Assembly: GCA_947260045.1 (NCBI GenBank)
Contig: CAMYOP010000003.1
Coordinates: 1-24,800, forward strand
Direction of reading: 5' to 3'
DNA from: an uncultured Desulfobulbaceae bacterium
Lineage (GTDB): Bacteria; Desulfobacterota; Desulfobulbia; Desulfobulbales; Desulfobulbaceae
DNA length: 24,800 nucleotides
The translations under genes and the position numbers were made by a program. Every line of letters begins with the position of its first letter. Positions within the stretch are counted from its first letter, which is position 1. The notes beneath the pieces were generated by a model, which had not been told where the DNA came from, ran no database searches, and saw only the letters and a program-made list of their open reading frames with translations. Shown piece by piece: positions 1 to 5,820 of the stretch.

Positions 1-1106
1 GCCCACAGACGTTTAGGATTAACTTCTGGGGGTGGAGGTAAGATTTTTGTCGATTCAACTACATGATTTACAATGGTGGGCTCGGTACCTTCTACTATAC
101 TGAGTAGATCACCATATGCTACAGTACCTGCCATCAGAGTTCCGTGACCGTGGTCATCCTGAGTGCCCCACACAGAGTCCACTGCATGGCAATCATCGTC
201 TTGCAACAATGGTTCAAGTAATCGGTGGCCGTTGTTCACACCATGGTCAAGCACCAACACCGCTATCTGCCCATCTCCCTGGAAATCAGAGCGATCAAGG
301 AGATCTTCAACCCGATCAATCTGATCTTTATTTTCCTCCTCAATGAAAAAGGTCGCCACTTCCCGACCAGCTCGAAATTCAGCAATATTATCAGATCTCT
401 CAATTAGTTCTTCCAGTTGATTACGATTTGCGCAAATCAAAAGAACGGTGCGCTCAGGAAATGAGAGCCACCCATGATCAACATGGATATTCATTTCTTG
501 GCACAACCTAACGAAAGACTCAATATCCCCAGTATCTTCGCTGCTCAACCAAACTTCAATCCCGTCTGGTTCTTCTCCTGGAATGCGATTAGGTGAATCC
601 TGCCAGAAAGAAGATTCGAGTATAGCGGCTCTCACATCCCCGATACTTTCAACAAGAGTAGCGTTTTTGGGTGTAGTGCTCCCATCCGTTTTCGGGGGAT
701 TGTCCTTTTCAGCGTACTCGACTACTTTTCTCAGGAAATAATAGCTCTTGTCATGGGGAACAAACACAGTAGCTCTTGTACGCTCCTCCCCCTCAGGCCC
801 TTCCTGCTTGATATTTAAAAGTTTAATTTGTGCTTGCCTAGATTCAAGACTTTTCAACGCGAGATCGAAACCTGGTTCACTAATAAATTCTAGGTAGACA
901 CCACGGCGATCGGAATGGGCAACAGCTTGCCTATCGATGGCAGCATGCCATGCATTTTCCAAGGATTGCCTGATGTGGTTTGCATGAGTTGGGCGGTCCT
1001 GAGCCCGAATTCGAGGTCCATTTCCACCACGCCGGGGATTGCTATAATCACTTCGTGTCTCTGATGGTCCGGGGAGGAAAAGGTGTGGGAAATGCTCGGC
1101 TGGCAT
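1..1106 (-). CDS. ietS: Subtilisin-like (S8) serine protease, IetS-type, C-terminus outside window
   Basis: An open frame runs without a stop from an ATG at 1106 to the window edge (about 368 codons). The catalytic Asp is in AVLVLDHGVN (D287) and the catalytic His in DDHGHGTLMAG (H321), the two canonical S8 subtilase motifs in the right order. The catalytic Ser would lie beyond base 1 and is not seen. The long N-terminal region with a PRRGGNGPRIRAQDR segment fits the S8 peptidases paired with AAA+ ATPases. In Agrobacterium IetAS, IetS is the toxin and IetA the antitoxin, and the pair has been reported as anti-phage. The start lies one codon after the ietA stop, in the same frame, with no strong ribosome site, so translational coupling is likely. 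The family is well supported; the defence role is inferred from homology. Confidence 0.85.
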   Translation of the reverse strand, partial: MPAEHFPHLFLPGPSETRSDYSNPRRGGNGPRIRAQDRPTHANHIRQSLENAWHAAIDRQAVAHSDRRGVYLEFISEPGFDLALKSLESRQAQIKLLNIKQEGPEGEERTRATVFVPHDKSYYFLRKVVEYAEKDNPPKTDGSTTPKNATLVESIGDVRAAILESSFWQDSPNRIPGEEPDGIEVWLSSEDTGDIESFVRLCQEMNIHVDHGWLSFPERTVLLICANRNQLEELIERSDNIAEFRAGREVATFFIEEENKDQIDRVEDLLDRSDFQGDGQIAVLVLDHGVNNGHRLLEPLLQDDDCHAVDSVWGTQDDHGHGTLMAGTVAYGDLLSIVEGTEPTIVNHVVESTKILPPPPEVNPKRLW

Positions 1107-1109
1107 GAA

Positions 1110-2072
1110 TTACATTCGCTGGTGGGTTTGCTTTCGCTCACTCAGTACACGGACAAGGGTTTCTGTTTGCACCTTATTATGATCTTTAAGGATAGTATCT
1201 TTAATCGCGTCCCGACAGGCGTGGTCAATTTCTGCATGGCTGAGCCCGACGCTCTCCTCCAAAATACGTTTCCACGCAAGATCACCTTTGAAAGATGCTA
1301 GGACGTTCTCTATCAAATTACGGCACCCATCTTCATCTGGTACTTTGTAGTGAAGCACATCGTCAAAGCGCCTGAATAAAGCGCGGTCAAGCAATGCAGG
1401 ATTGTTGGTTGCTCCGATTATCATACTATCAGAAACGTCCTGCTCAATGAATTGAAGAAGTGCATTCAGAACCCGGCGCATCTCACCCACGTCATTGTCA
1501 AGGGATCGATCGCCGCCAATAGCATCAAACTCATCAAAAAGGTACACGCCCTGCACTTGGCTGATGAGGTTAAATATCTGGCGGAGTTTCGCACTGGTTT
1601 CACCCATGAACTTTGTGACCAGTTTGTCGACCTGAATGGTATGCAGAGGGAGGCGAAGCTCGTGGGCCAAAACACGTGCCGTCATAGTCTTGCCAGTCCC
1701 TGGCGGCCCAGACAGAAGAACCTTCCGACGATTAGAAAGCCCGTGTTTTTTCAACTTGGTCTGCTGTCTGTACTCGTGGATGATTCTTTGAATACGGTTT
1801 TTAAGAATGTCAGGAAGAACCAAAGCCGAGAATGGTATGTCTGATTTTTCGGACAGTACCATCCCGGAAAGATCTTGAGGGAGTTTGAGAAGTTTATTGC
1901 CCCCCCGCGCACGCCGTGACTTGTTGACGATCTCACGGATATCGTGTGCAAGCGCACCGTGCCCCTGCTTAGCCTCATGTGCCGCAAGCTGCAGGGCGAG
2001 TGTGTAAAAGCGTTCATCATCATCACTGATATGTGAACGAATCAAGGATTTAATCTGTTCCGCAGTGGCCAT
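1110..2072 (-). CDS. ietA: AAA+ ATPase, IetA-type partner of the subtilase
   Basis: The 320-aa protein has a helical N-terminal region (1-100), Walker A GPPGTGKT (122-129), Walker B VYLFDEFD (176-183), a sensor-1 stretch GATNN (220-224) and arginine-finger-like RR at 234-235. This is the classic FtsH/Cdc48-like AAA core with no membrane segment or protease domain. It sits directly upstream of the subtilase gene, three bases apart, the arrangement of IetAS modules. The ATPase is thought to restrain, unfold for, or activate the protease; which of these applies cannot be read from sequence. The ribosome site is a modest GAGG about 13 bases before the ATG. The gene lies at the left of the element cargo, next to a repeat copy, which fits acquisition as a defence module. 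Confidence 0.88.
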   Translation of the reverse strand: MATAEQIKSLIRSHISDDDERFYTLALQLAAHEAKQGHGALAHDIREIVNKSRRARGGNKLLKLPQDLSGMVLSEKSDIPFSALVLPDILKNRIQRIIHEYRQQTKLKKHGLSNRRKVLLSGPPGTGKTMTARVLAHELRLPLHTIQVDKLVTKFMGETSAKLRQIFNLISQVQGVYLFDEFDAIGGDRSLDNDVGEMRRVLNALLQFIEQDVSDSMIIGATNNPALLDRALFRRFDDVLHYKVPDEDGCRNLIENVLASFKGDLAWKRILEESVGLSHAEIDHACRDAIKDTILKDHNKVQTETLVRVLSERKQTHQRM

Positions 2073-2363
2073 TTTGGTGACGAATCCTCAAAACTTAAAA
2101 TCATTACGTAATATATTAAAAATAACAATTTACATTCCCTGTGTCTAGGATTGTTATGCCGCACCCAACGTAAACGCAGAAAGATCAACAAATATAAAAC
2201 CCTTAGTCACCATATTTCCATTATATCGTAACTCTAGCATTACCACAAATAGTGTGGAGAACCACTAGCAATATCAATTTTTCCAGTGAAGCGCCAGGCT
2301 GAAATACATCGTAACTAGCTGCAATTTCCTCGTATACGAAAAACACCCTTGATTGTTTTTGTT
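2073..2363. other. Intergenic region upstream of ietAS
   Basis: AT-rich gap without a convincing gene. The stretch 2095-2140 is the probable promoter region for ietA on the minus strand: it holds the palindrome ATTACGTAAT (2103-2112) and TA-rich hexamers that could serve as a -10 box. In the left part of the neighbouring repeat a short minus-strand reading frame starts at 2392 (MKHTVFLNAG, about 25 codons, ending near 2327), which looks like the stub of a gene lost at the junction. Confidence 0.3.
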
Positions 2364-2516
2364 CCCGCGTTGAGGAAGACGGTATGTTTCATATATAATT
2401 CTCTCCTGTAAAGCCCCTAAAGAGACTCCTTCAGTTTTCTCGCAAATGCCTTCGTCTCAGGAGAGAGGGGTAGGCTTTCAAGGCGTTTCAATTCCTCCTC
2501 CTCTTCTTCTGACAGG
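2364..2516 (-). repeat. Direct repeat, left copy (about 153 bp)
   Basis: This block repeats at 13330-13482 with the same length, same orientation and only a handful of mismatches, clustered around 2387-2393 and one near 2478. It starts at CCCGCGTTGAGGAAGACGGT and runs through the stop codon and last codons of the 72-aa gene found intact at 13383-13601. The offset is 10,966 bp throughout. Weaker similarity continues to about 2533. The two copies bracket the whole RHS cargo, so the block looks like a duplication made when the cargo was inserted. Confidence 0.9.
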
Positions 2517-2533
2517 TCTCCTTTTTCCCTCAA
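2417..2533 (-). pseudogene. Truncated 3' copy of the 72-aa acidic-protein gene
   Basis: On the minus strand the repeat encodes the last approximately 38 codons of the protein encoded at 13383-13601: a run of glutamates (LSEEEEEELKRL), then SLPLSPETKAFARKLKESL and a TAG stop. Upstream of about 2533 the similarity stops, and no start codon or ribosome site fits, so the copy is 5'-truncated. One substitution (K to E before SLPLS) is seen against the intact copy. Confidence 0.8.
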
Positions 2534-2574
2534 CGCAATACAGATGCACCATGTTGGAGTTAAGGATGCGGATT

Positions 2575-2629
2575 AACAGGAAGTCATACGGCTAACCCTA
2601 TTGCCAACCGTATGACTCCACGACCTGTT
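2575..2629. repeat. Long inverted repeat (hairpin)
   Basis: A perfect 10-bp stem, AGTCATACGG (2582-2591) with CCGTATGACT (2608-2617), is flanked by a second pair, AACAGG (2575-2580) with CCTGTT (2624-2629). There is no T tract, so it is not a standard terminator. It lies about 40 bases from the truncated end of the repeat and could be a recombination remnant or a structured RNA. Confidence 0.45.
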
Positions 2630-2835
2630 GCATGATTACATTAGACGGGAACAGGTGATGCCCGAACAAGGAGTCTAGGAATTAGGATATGGGAAAATAA
2701 CCTGAAGGTCAAAAAGTGTTTTTCATTGAAAATACCAACAGGAAACCAGACACACATCATGCTGATGCCCACGAACACAAGCTATCAAAAGAGAATGTTA
2801 AATCAAGTAAATTTGAGGTGAAGATATATATTAAC

Positions 2836-2875
2836 TTGACAATTTCTTGAAAAGTTTGAGATTGCCAATTGTCAA
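2836..2875. repeat. Inverted repeat TTGACAATT / AATTGTCAA
   Basis: Two perfect 9-base arms (2836-2844 and 2867-2875) are separated by 22 bases. The arm contains a TTGACA hexamer, so it could be read as a -35-like box, but no matching downstream gene is seen on the plus strand. An operator or a hairpin is equally possible. Confidence 0.3.
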
Positions 2876-2900
2876 AGTATTGTCCGGGGTGAGATTACAC

Positions 2901-2934
2901 AAAAAAGGTGGTTGAGGGAAAGTTCAACCGCCTG
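2901..2934 (-). terminator. Rho-independent terminator of the gene at 2951-3472
   Basis: On the minus strand a 10-bp stem (2924-2933 with 2906-2915, one G-U pair) with an 8-base loop is followed by a run of six T (2901-2906 on plus). It belongs to a family of similar hairpins at 4222, 5008 and 5445, and its 3' arm and loop recur almost identically at 3516-3537. Confidence 0.75.
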
Positions 2935-2950
2935 TGGGTGTAAGGGGGAT

Positions 2951-3472
2951 TTAACATCCTCCTCCTAAGTTTTTCACTATATCTTCTTCACATGTTCCGT
3001 CATTTTCTGGGTCTGTGCAGGGATCAGGAGCCCACGTATCACAGTTAGTTCCTTCTAAGTCTGCAAATGAAGTATTCCATTGGACACCAGATATTGTATT
3101 ATCTGTATAAACATCACCCCCTGCAATATCTACTCTTTCCCATGTATCTGTTTCTAGATCGTAGGCATCAAGATAAAAGAACACATCTAGATAAATTGAC
3201 AAAGGTGTTTCACGTTGGCGAACTTGCATTAATAACCACCAATCTTGACCGGGTATATTATGAACTGAATCAACATAATTGTAAGTTGCACCCGGTTGAG
3301 TGAAATCATGTACTTGATAAGCTGATAATCCAGACTCAGGATTGGTTATTATTGCACATTCGGCCTCAGCTGGTGTTATAGCATATACTTCAAACGGAAT
3401 TATAAAAAATGACAGGGCCAGTACCAAAATTTTCTTTTGTATAAGTCGATCCATTATATATTTATCTTTCAT
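2951..3472 (-). CDS. Secreted protein of unknown function with RHS-N-terminal-like C-terminus
   Basis: The 173-aa protein has a Sec signal peptide (charged start, hydrophobic core VLALSFFIIPFEVYA around residues 16-30). The mature part is small, acidic and aromatic-rich, with a few cysteines in its last third (NCDTWAPDPCTDPENDGTCEED). It ends in KNLGGGC. That ending resembles the K-N-x-G-x-x-C stretch just before the conserved start of the RHS shell in full-length RHS proteins, and echoes the ends of the proteins at 3647, 9948, 10648 and 11553. The ribosome site is weak; an internal Met at codon 7 is an alternative start. It is probably a displaced RHS N-terminal module or a free secreted effector. 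Function unknown. Confidence 0.65.
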   Translation of the reverse strand: MKDKYIMDRLIQKKILVLALSFFIIPFEVYAITPAEAECAIITNPESGLSAYQVHDFTQPGATYNYVDSVHNIPGQDWWLLMQVRQRETPLSIYLDVFFYLDAYDLETDTWERVDIAGGDVYTDNTISGVQWNTSFADLEGTNCDTWAPDPCTDPENDGTCEEDIVKNLGGGC

Positions 3473-3515
3473 CTGGTAACATTTTGTTACATTTATATTT
3501 TTTCACTCAGAGGGC

Positions 3516-3537
3516 TGAGGGAAAGTTCAACCGCCTG
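3516..3537. repeat. Second copy of a terminator half (dispersed repeat)
   Basis: These 22 bases match 2913-2934 almost perfectly. Here the left arm is degenerate and there is no adjacent T run on the minus strand, so this copy is probably a worn terminator after the gene at 3647. It shows that the cassette ends share ancestry. Confidence 0.6.
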
Positions 3538-3646
3538 GGGATGTTGTTGTTCAAATACCTCTGATTAAAAGTGTCCGTCAAACTGGGGGAGGTTCAGTCT
3601 GTCCCCTTTTTATTATTTATTATTTTGCTCTGTATACCTATCACCC

Positions 3647-4132
3647 CTATTGACCTGCGGAACAATTATCGGGTGGTCCTGAGTTTTGGTTTTTACAGTT
3701 TTGGTCGCATTCGGGGCACCCTTCAGGTAATTCAGATAATGTGGGATATCCTGCTGTAGTTGCATCCATGTAACAAACACCAGAATTAAGGCTTGTATAG
3801 CCAGCACTGTGCCACTCTCCATCCTCATAATAATTCATCTGAAATGAACAAGACCATGATGGGCTATAACAAGACTCTTCATAATAGAGGGTTGAATATG
3901 ACCATTGCCAGGAGGAACCATCCCAGGATGGGGGTAAATCGGGGATAGTGAGTTCGGCATAATGTGATACATGCTCAAACCATGTAACATTATCTCCACA
4001 GGAAGTTGTTATCTGTGTACAATCACCTGGATATTCAGCATAAACTTGTTTGAAAGTACCAAGCATAGAGCAAACCAGAATAAATCCCATAATAAGGTAG
4101 GGCAACAGGCTAACTTGTAAACGTGTTTTCAT
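3647..4132 (-). CDS. Secreted cysteine-containing protein, severed RHS N-terminal module (candidate)
   Basis: The start at 4132 (MKTRLQVSLLPYL) is preferred over the upstream in-frame codon at 4159 because GAGGAAAG sits just before it; this gives 161 aa. A signal peptide covers roughly residues 1-32 (core LLPYLIMGFILVCSMLG). The mature region is rich in Tyr, Trp, Ser and Cys (ESCYSPSWSC), suggesting disulfides. The C-terminus CDQNCKNQNSGPPDNCSAGQ carries the N-x-G-P-P signature shared by the other secreted proteins here. Directly after the stop, in another frame, the DNA reads VNRGDRYTEQ, which resembles the I-N-x-x-T-G-N-K-Y start of an RHS shell. The gene may therefore be the frame-broken N-terminal part of a former RHS protein. 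Biochemical role unknown. Confidence 0.65.
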   Translation of the reverse strand: MKTRLQVSLLPYLIMGFILVCSMLGTFKQVYAEYPGDCTQITTSCGDNVTWFEHVSHYAELTIPDLPPSWDGSSWQWSYSTLYYEESCYSPSWSCSFQMNYYEDGEWHSAGYTSLNSGVCYMDATTAGYPTLSELPEGCPECDQNCKNQNSGPPDNCSAGQ

Positions 4133-4221
4133 TCTTTCCTCATTCCTGTTTCTTGGCAATCCTCAAACACCTTTAACAACCTTTACACTCTCACTCATCA
4201 TCGTCCTAGCTGAACGTATTA

Positions 4222-4251
4222 AAAGGCGACCGATTGTGCTCAGTCGCCTTT
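4222..4251 (-). terminator. Terminator overlapping the 3' end of the gene at 4240
   Basis: Nine-base arms AAAGGCGAC (4222-4230) and GTCGCCTTT (4243-4251) enclose a 12-base loop and have T/A runs on both sides, so the hairpin can work in both directions. The stem overlaps the last codons (GD, stop) of the coiled-coil gene. Stem and loop closely match 5008-5035. Confidence 0.75.
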
Positions 4252-4863
4252 TTGGGGGACATTTCTCTTGGATATTTCCATACCCTTAGAATCTATTACA
4301 TCATACGCGTTTTTATATGCATCAAACATCCATTCAGGCATTTTCGACAATATTTCATTCCTTGCCTCAATATCAATATCAACTGCTCTGGCAAATGCTT
4401 CAATGTGAGACCCTAAATAAGCGTGCATATACTCTTCATGATATTTATCGGACAAATCTAACGCATCCTTTACCTGTCTCTGCATAAGTTCTTTTAATTT
4501 TTTGTTCTTTTCCTCTAGGTCAGAAATTTCACCAGAATAGTTTCTCTCAATATTTTTTATTTCATTCTCATATTTGGTTTTAATTTCTTGCTCAATTACT
4601 TTTTTTAGTTTGTCTGGGTCAAATGATTCCGCATATCTCATTGCAGAATCTGAAATCTTATGGTGGTTTTCAATAAGTTGAGATTGCTTGTTCACAAGTT
4701 CATTTGTGTCCTTGAGTATACATTCCTGTGAGTTTAACCGGTCGACTAGTATTTTATTCTTGTTGCGTTGATAAATGAATAGAATCACTAACAAAATTGT
4801 GTTCAAAAAGGGTGCTAAATATTCCTTGACTATGGGTCCCCATGAAACAATTATTTCATTCAT
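4240..4863 (-). CDS. Membrane-anchored coiled-coil protein, unknown function
   Basis: The start at 4863 is chosen because AAGGA lies about nine bases upstream; an ATG at 4872 is also open. The protein (207 aa) has one N-terminal membrane segment (about residues 15-33, LAPFLNTILLVILFIY), then a long charged region with heptad-like character (about 40-140, lysine/glutamate-rich), then a less charged C-terminal portion. It has no signal-peptidase site, so a single-span, N-anchored protein with a cytoplasmic coiled coil is the simplest reading. It stands alone between two hairpin terminators in the array behind the RHS gene. A role as orphan immunity protein is possible but unproven; I recognise no family. 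Confidence 0.7.
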   Translation of the reverse strand: MNEIIVSWGPIVKEYLAPFLNTILLVILFIYQRNKNKILVDRLNSQECILKDTNELVNKQSQLIENHHKISDSAMRYAESFDPDKLKKVIEQEIKTKYENEIKNIERNYSGEISDLEEKNKKLKELMQRQVKDALDLSDKYHEEYMHAYLGSHIEAFARAVDIDIEARNEILSKMPEWMFDAYKNAYDVIDSKGMEISKRNVPQKGD

Positions 4864-5007
4864 ATTTATCATTCCTTATTTCTTCTTCGCCTCATATGAG
4901 TTCTTAGCATGACAGCGTTAGGAGTCGAACCCCTGTCTCATTATTTTACAATCTACAAAGAACCTACACCAGGTATCACATTAAAACCCTACCTCTATAA
5001 GCAAAAT

Positions 5008-5035
5008 AAGGCGACTGATAGTGCTCGGTCGCCTT
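5008..5035 (-). terminator. Terminator of the zinc-ribbon gene
   Basis: Arms AAGGCGAC (5008-5015) and GTCGCCTT (5028-5035) with a 12-base loop; on the minus strand the hairpin is followed by a T-rich stretch (ATTTTGC). Near-identical in stem and loop to 4222-4251. Confidence 0.7.
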
Positions 5036-5061
5036 GATTGCGGAGTTTTGGTTGGGGGTAT

Positions 5062-5298
5062 TTATTCTTGATACCCACCTGTACGCCCATCTGTACGTTT
5101 AGAAATTAAAGAAACAGTTGGCGAGTTTGAAGCTCGACATCTATACTCTTTATTGCACTCTGGACAGTAGTATTCTTCTGATTCTTCATGTCCTTTTTGA
5201 CCAGGAACCTGCACACGAAATTTTGCACCACAATAATCGCACACCTTTTCAAAATCATCTTTTTGATAGCCCTTCGTTGCTTCAACCCAACTAGACAT
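5062..5298 (-). CDS. Small zinc-ribbon protein
   Basis: The 78-aa protein has two CxxC knuckles, CDYC (about residues 20-23) and CPEC (about 45-48), with a further Cys at YRC, which is the spacing of a small zinc ribbon. It lacks a signal peptide and membrane segment, so it is cytoplasmic. GGGAGAG lies just before the ATG. It is a single-gene unit ending in its own hairpin and sits two genes behind the RHS gene. In RHS/CDI loci such solitary small genes are often orphan immunity genes, but a nucleic-acid-binding regulator is equally plausible. Specific function unknown. Confidence 0.7.
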   Translation of the reverse strand: MSSWVEATKGYQKDDFEKVCDYCGAKFRVQVPGQKGHEESEEYYCPECNKEYRCRASNSPTVSLISKRTDGRTGGYQE

Positions 5299-5440
5299 AA
5301 GCTCTCTCCCTATTTCTATTTTTCAACATACAACATTTCTTTTGATGATATGCAAATTACCGCTCAATGACAAGTCTCAGCACATTATTATTACAAGATT
5401 ACTAAGGCATCCTGTTAATAATAATTCTGCCGATAAAAAC

Positions 5441-5475
5441 AAAAAAGGCGGCTGAGTAAGAGTATCAGCCGCCTT
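5441..5475 (-). terminator. Strong terminator after the RHS/immunity pair
   Basis: A perfect 11-bp stem, TCAGCCGCCTT (5465-5475) with AAGGCGGCTGA (5445-5455), is followed on the minus strand by six T and more. It closes the transcription unit that ends with the gene at 5501-5815 and belongs to the same hairpin family as 4222 and 5008. Confidence 0.85.
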
Positions 5476-5500
5476 GTAGTTTGGGGTTGGTGGGTCGGGA

Positions 5501-5815
5501 TTACATTGCTTTTACGGTAAAAACAATAGCATATAGCACAAAACCTATTTGAACTATTACCAGAAATTTTACCAAGTACGTCAGAAAATGATATTTTGTA
5601 TTACTTGAACTTATCCAAATAACAGAACATGCCACAGCTGTTGCGATAGCCAAGGCAACACACCTTGAAACAATCTGAATCTGGTCGCTAACCTCAGCCC
5701 CTTGCAGAAAAAAATTCAACAAGTGGCCTGCTAACATTATTATGAGGAATGAGGCAGGGCCAACAATCCAAAAAGCTTCTGCAAGACTTCTTTTCTTTGT
5801 AAAAAAATCTAACAT
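5501..5815 (-). CDS. Small polytopic membrane protein, candidate immunity protein of the RHS tip
   Basis: The 104-aa protein has three hydrophobic segments at about 15-36 (AFWIVGPASFLIIMLAGHLL), 48-69 and 78-100, so it is an inner-membrane protein. It starts five bases after the RHS stop codon with no clear ribosome site of its own, which implies translational coupling, and it is followed by the strongest terminator of the region. A small gene tightly coupled behind the variable tip of an RHS gene is the standard position of the cognate immunity gene. A membrane immunity protein would fit a tip that acts at or through the inner membrane; that is inference. No sequence family is recognised. 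Confidence 0.75.
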   Translation of the reverse strand: MLDFFTKKRSLAEAFWIVGPASFLIIMLAGHLLNFFLQGAEVSDQIQIVSRCVALAIATAVACSVIWISSSNTKYHFLTYLVKFLVIVQIGFVLYAIVFTVKAM

Positions 5816-5820
5816 ATCAT

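Larger units (their letters stand above)
2534..2950. other. Intergenic region between truncated repeat and secreted-protein gene
   Basis: No gene is supported here. The stretch holds two strong inverted repeats (2575-2629 and 2836-2875) and the terminator of the gene at 2951-3472. The sequence just left of the first inverted repeat marks the point where similarity to the gene at 13383 ends. Confidence 0.4.

Noticed and set aside
1452..1844. Plus-strand 130-aa open frame inside ietA
   Set aside because: It lies opposite the Walker A/B region of a clear AAA+ gene; its sequence has no independent features.
4911..4945. tRNA-like or tmRNA-like 3' end on the minus strand (GGGGTTCGACTCC)
   Set aside because: The T stem does not pair beyond two or three bases, no CCA or acceptor partner is present, and no anticodon arm can be drawn. 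At best a relic.
2901..5475. Integron-like array of attC sites between small cassettes
   Set aside because: The hairpins lack the RYYYAAC ... GTTRRRY outer boxes, have terminator T tracts, and no integron integrase is present; the only recombinase is a phage-type integrase.
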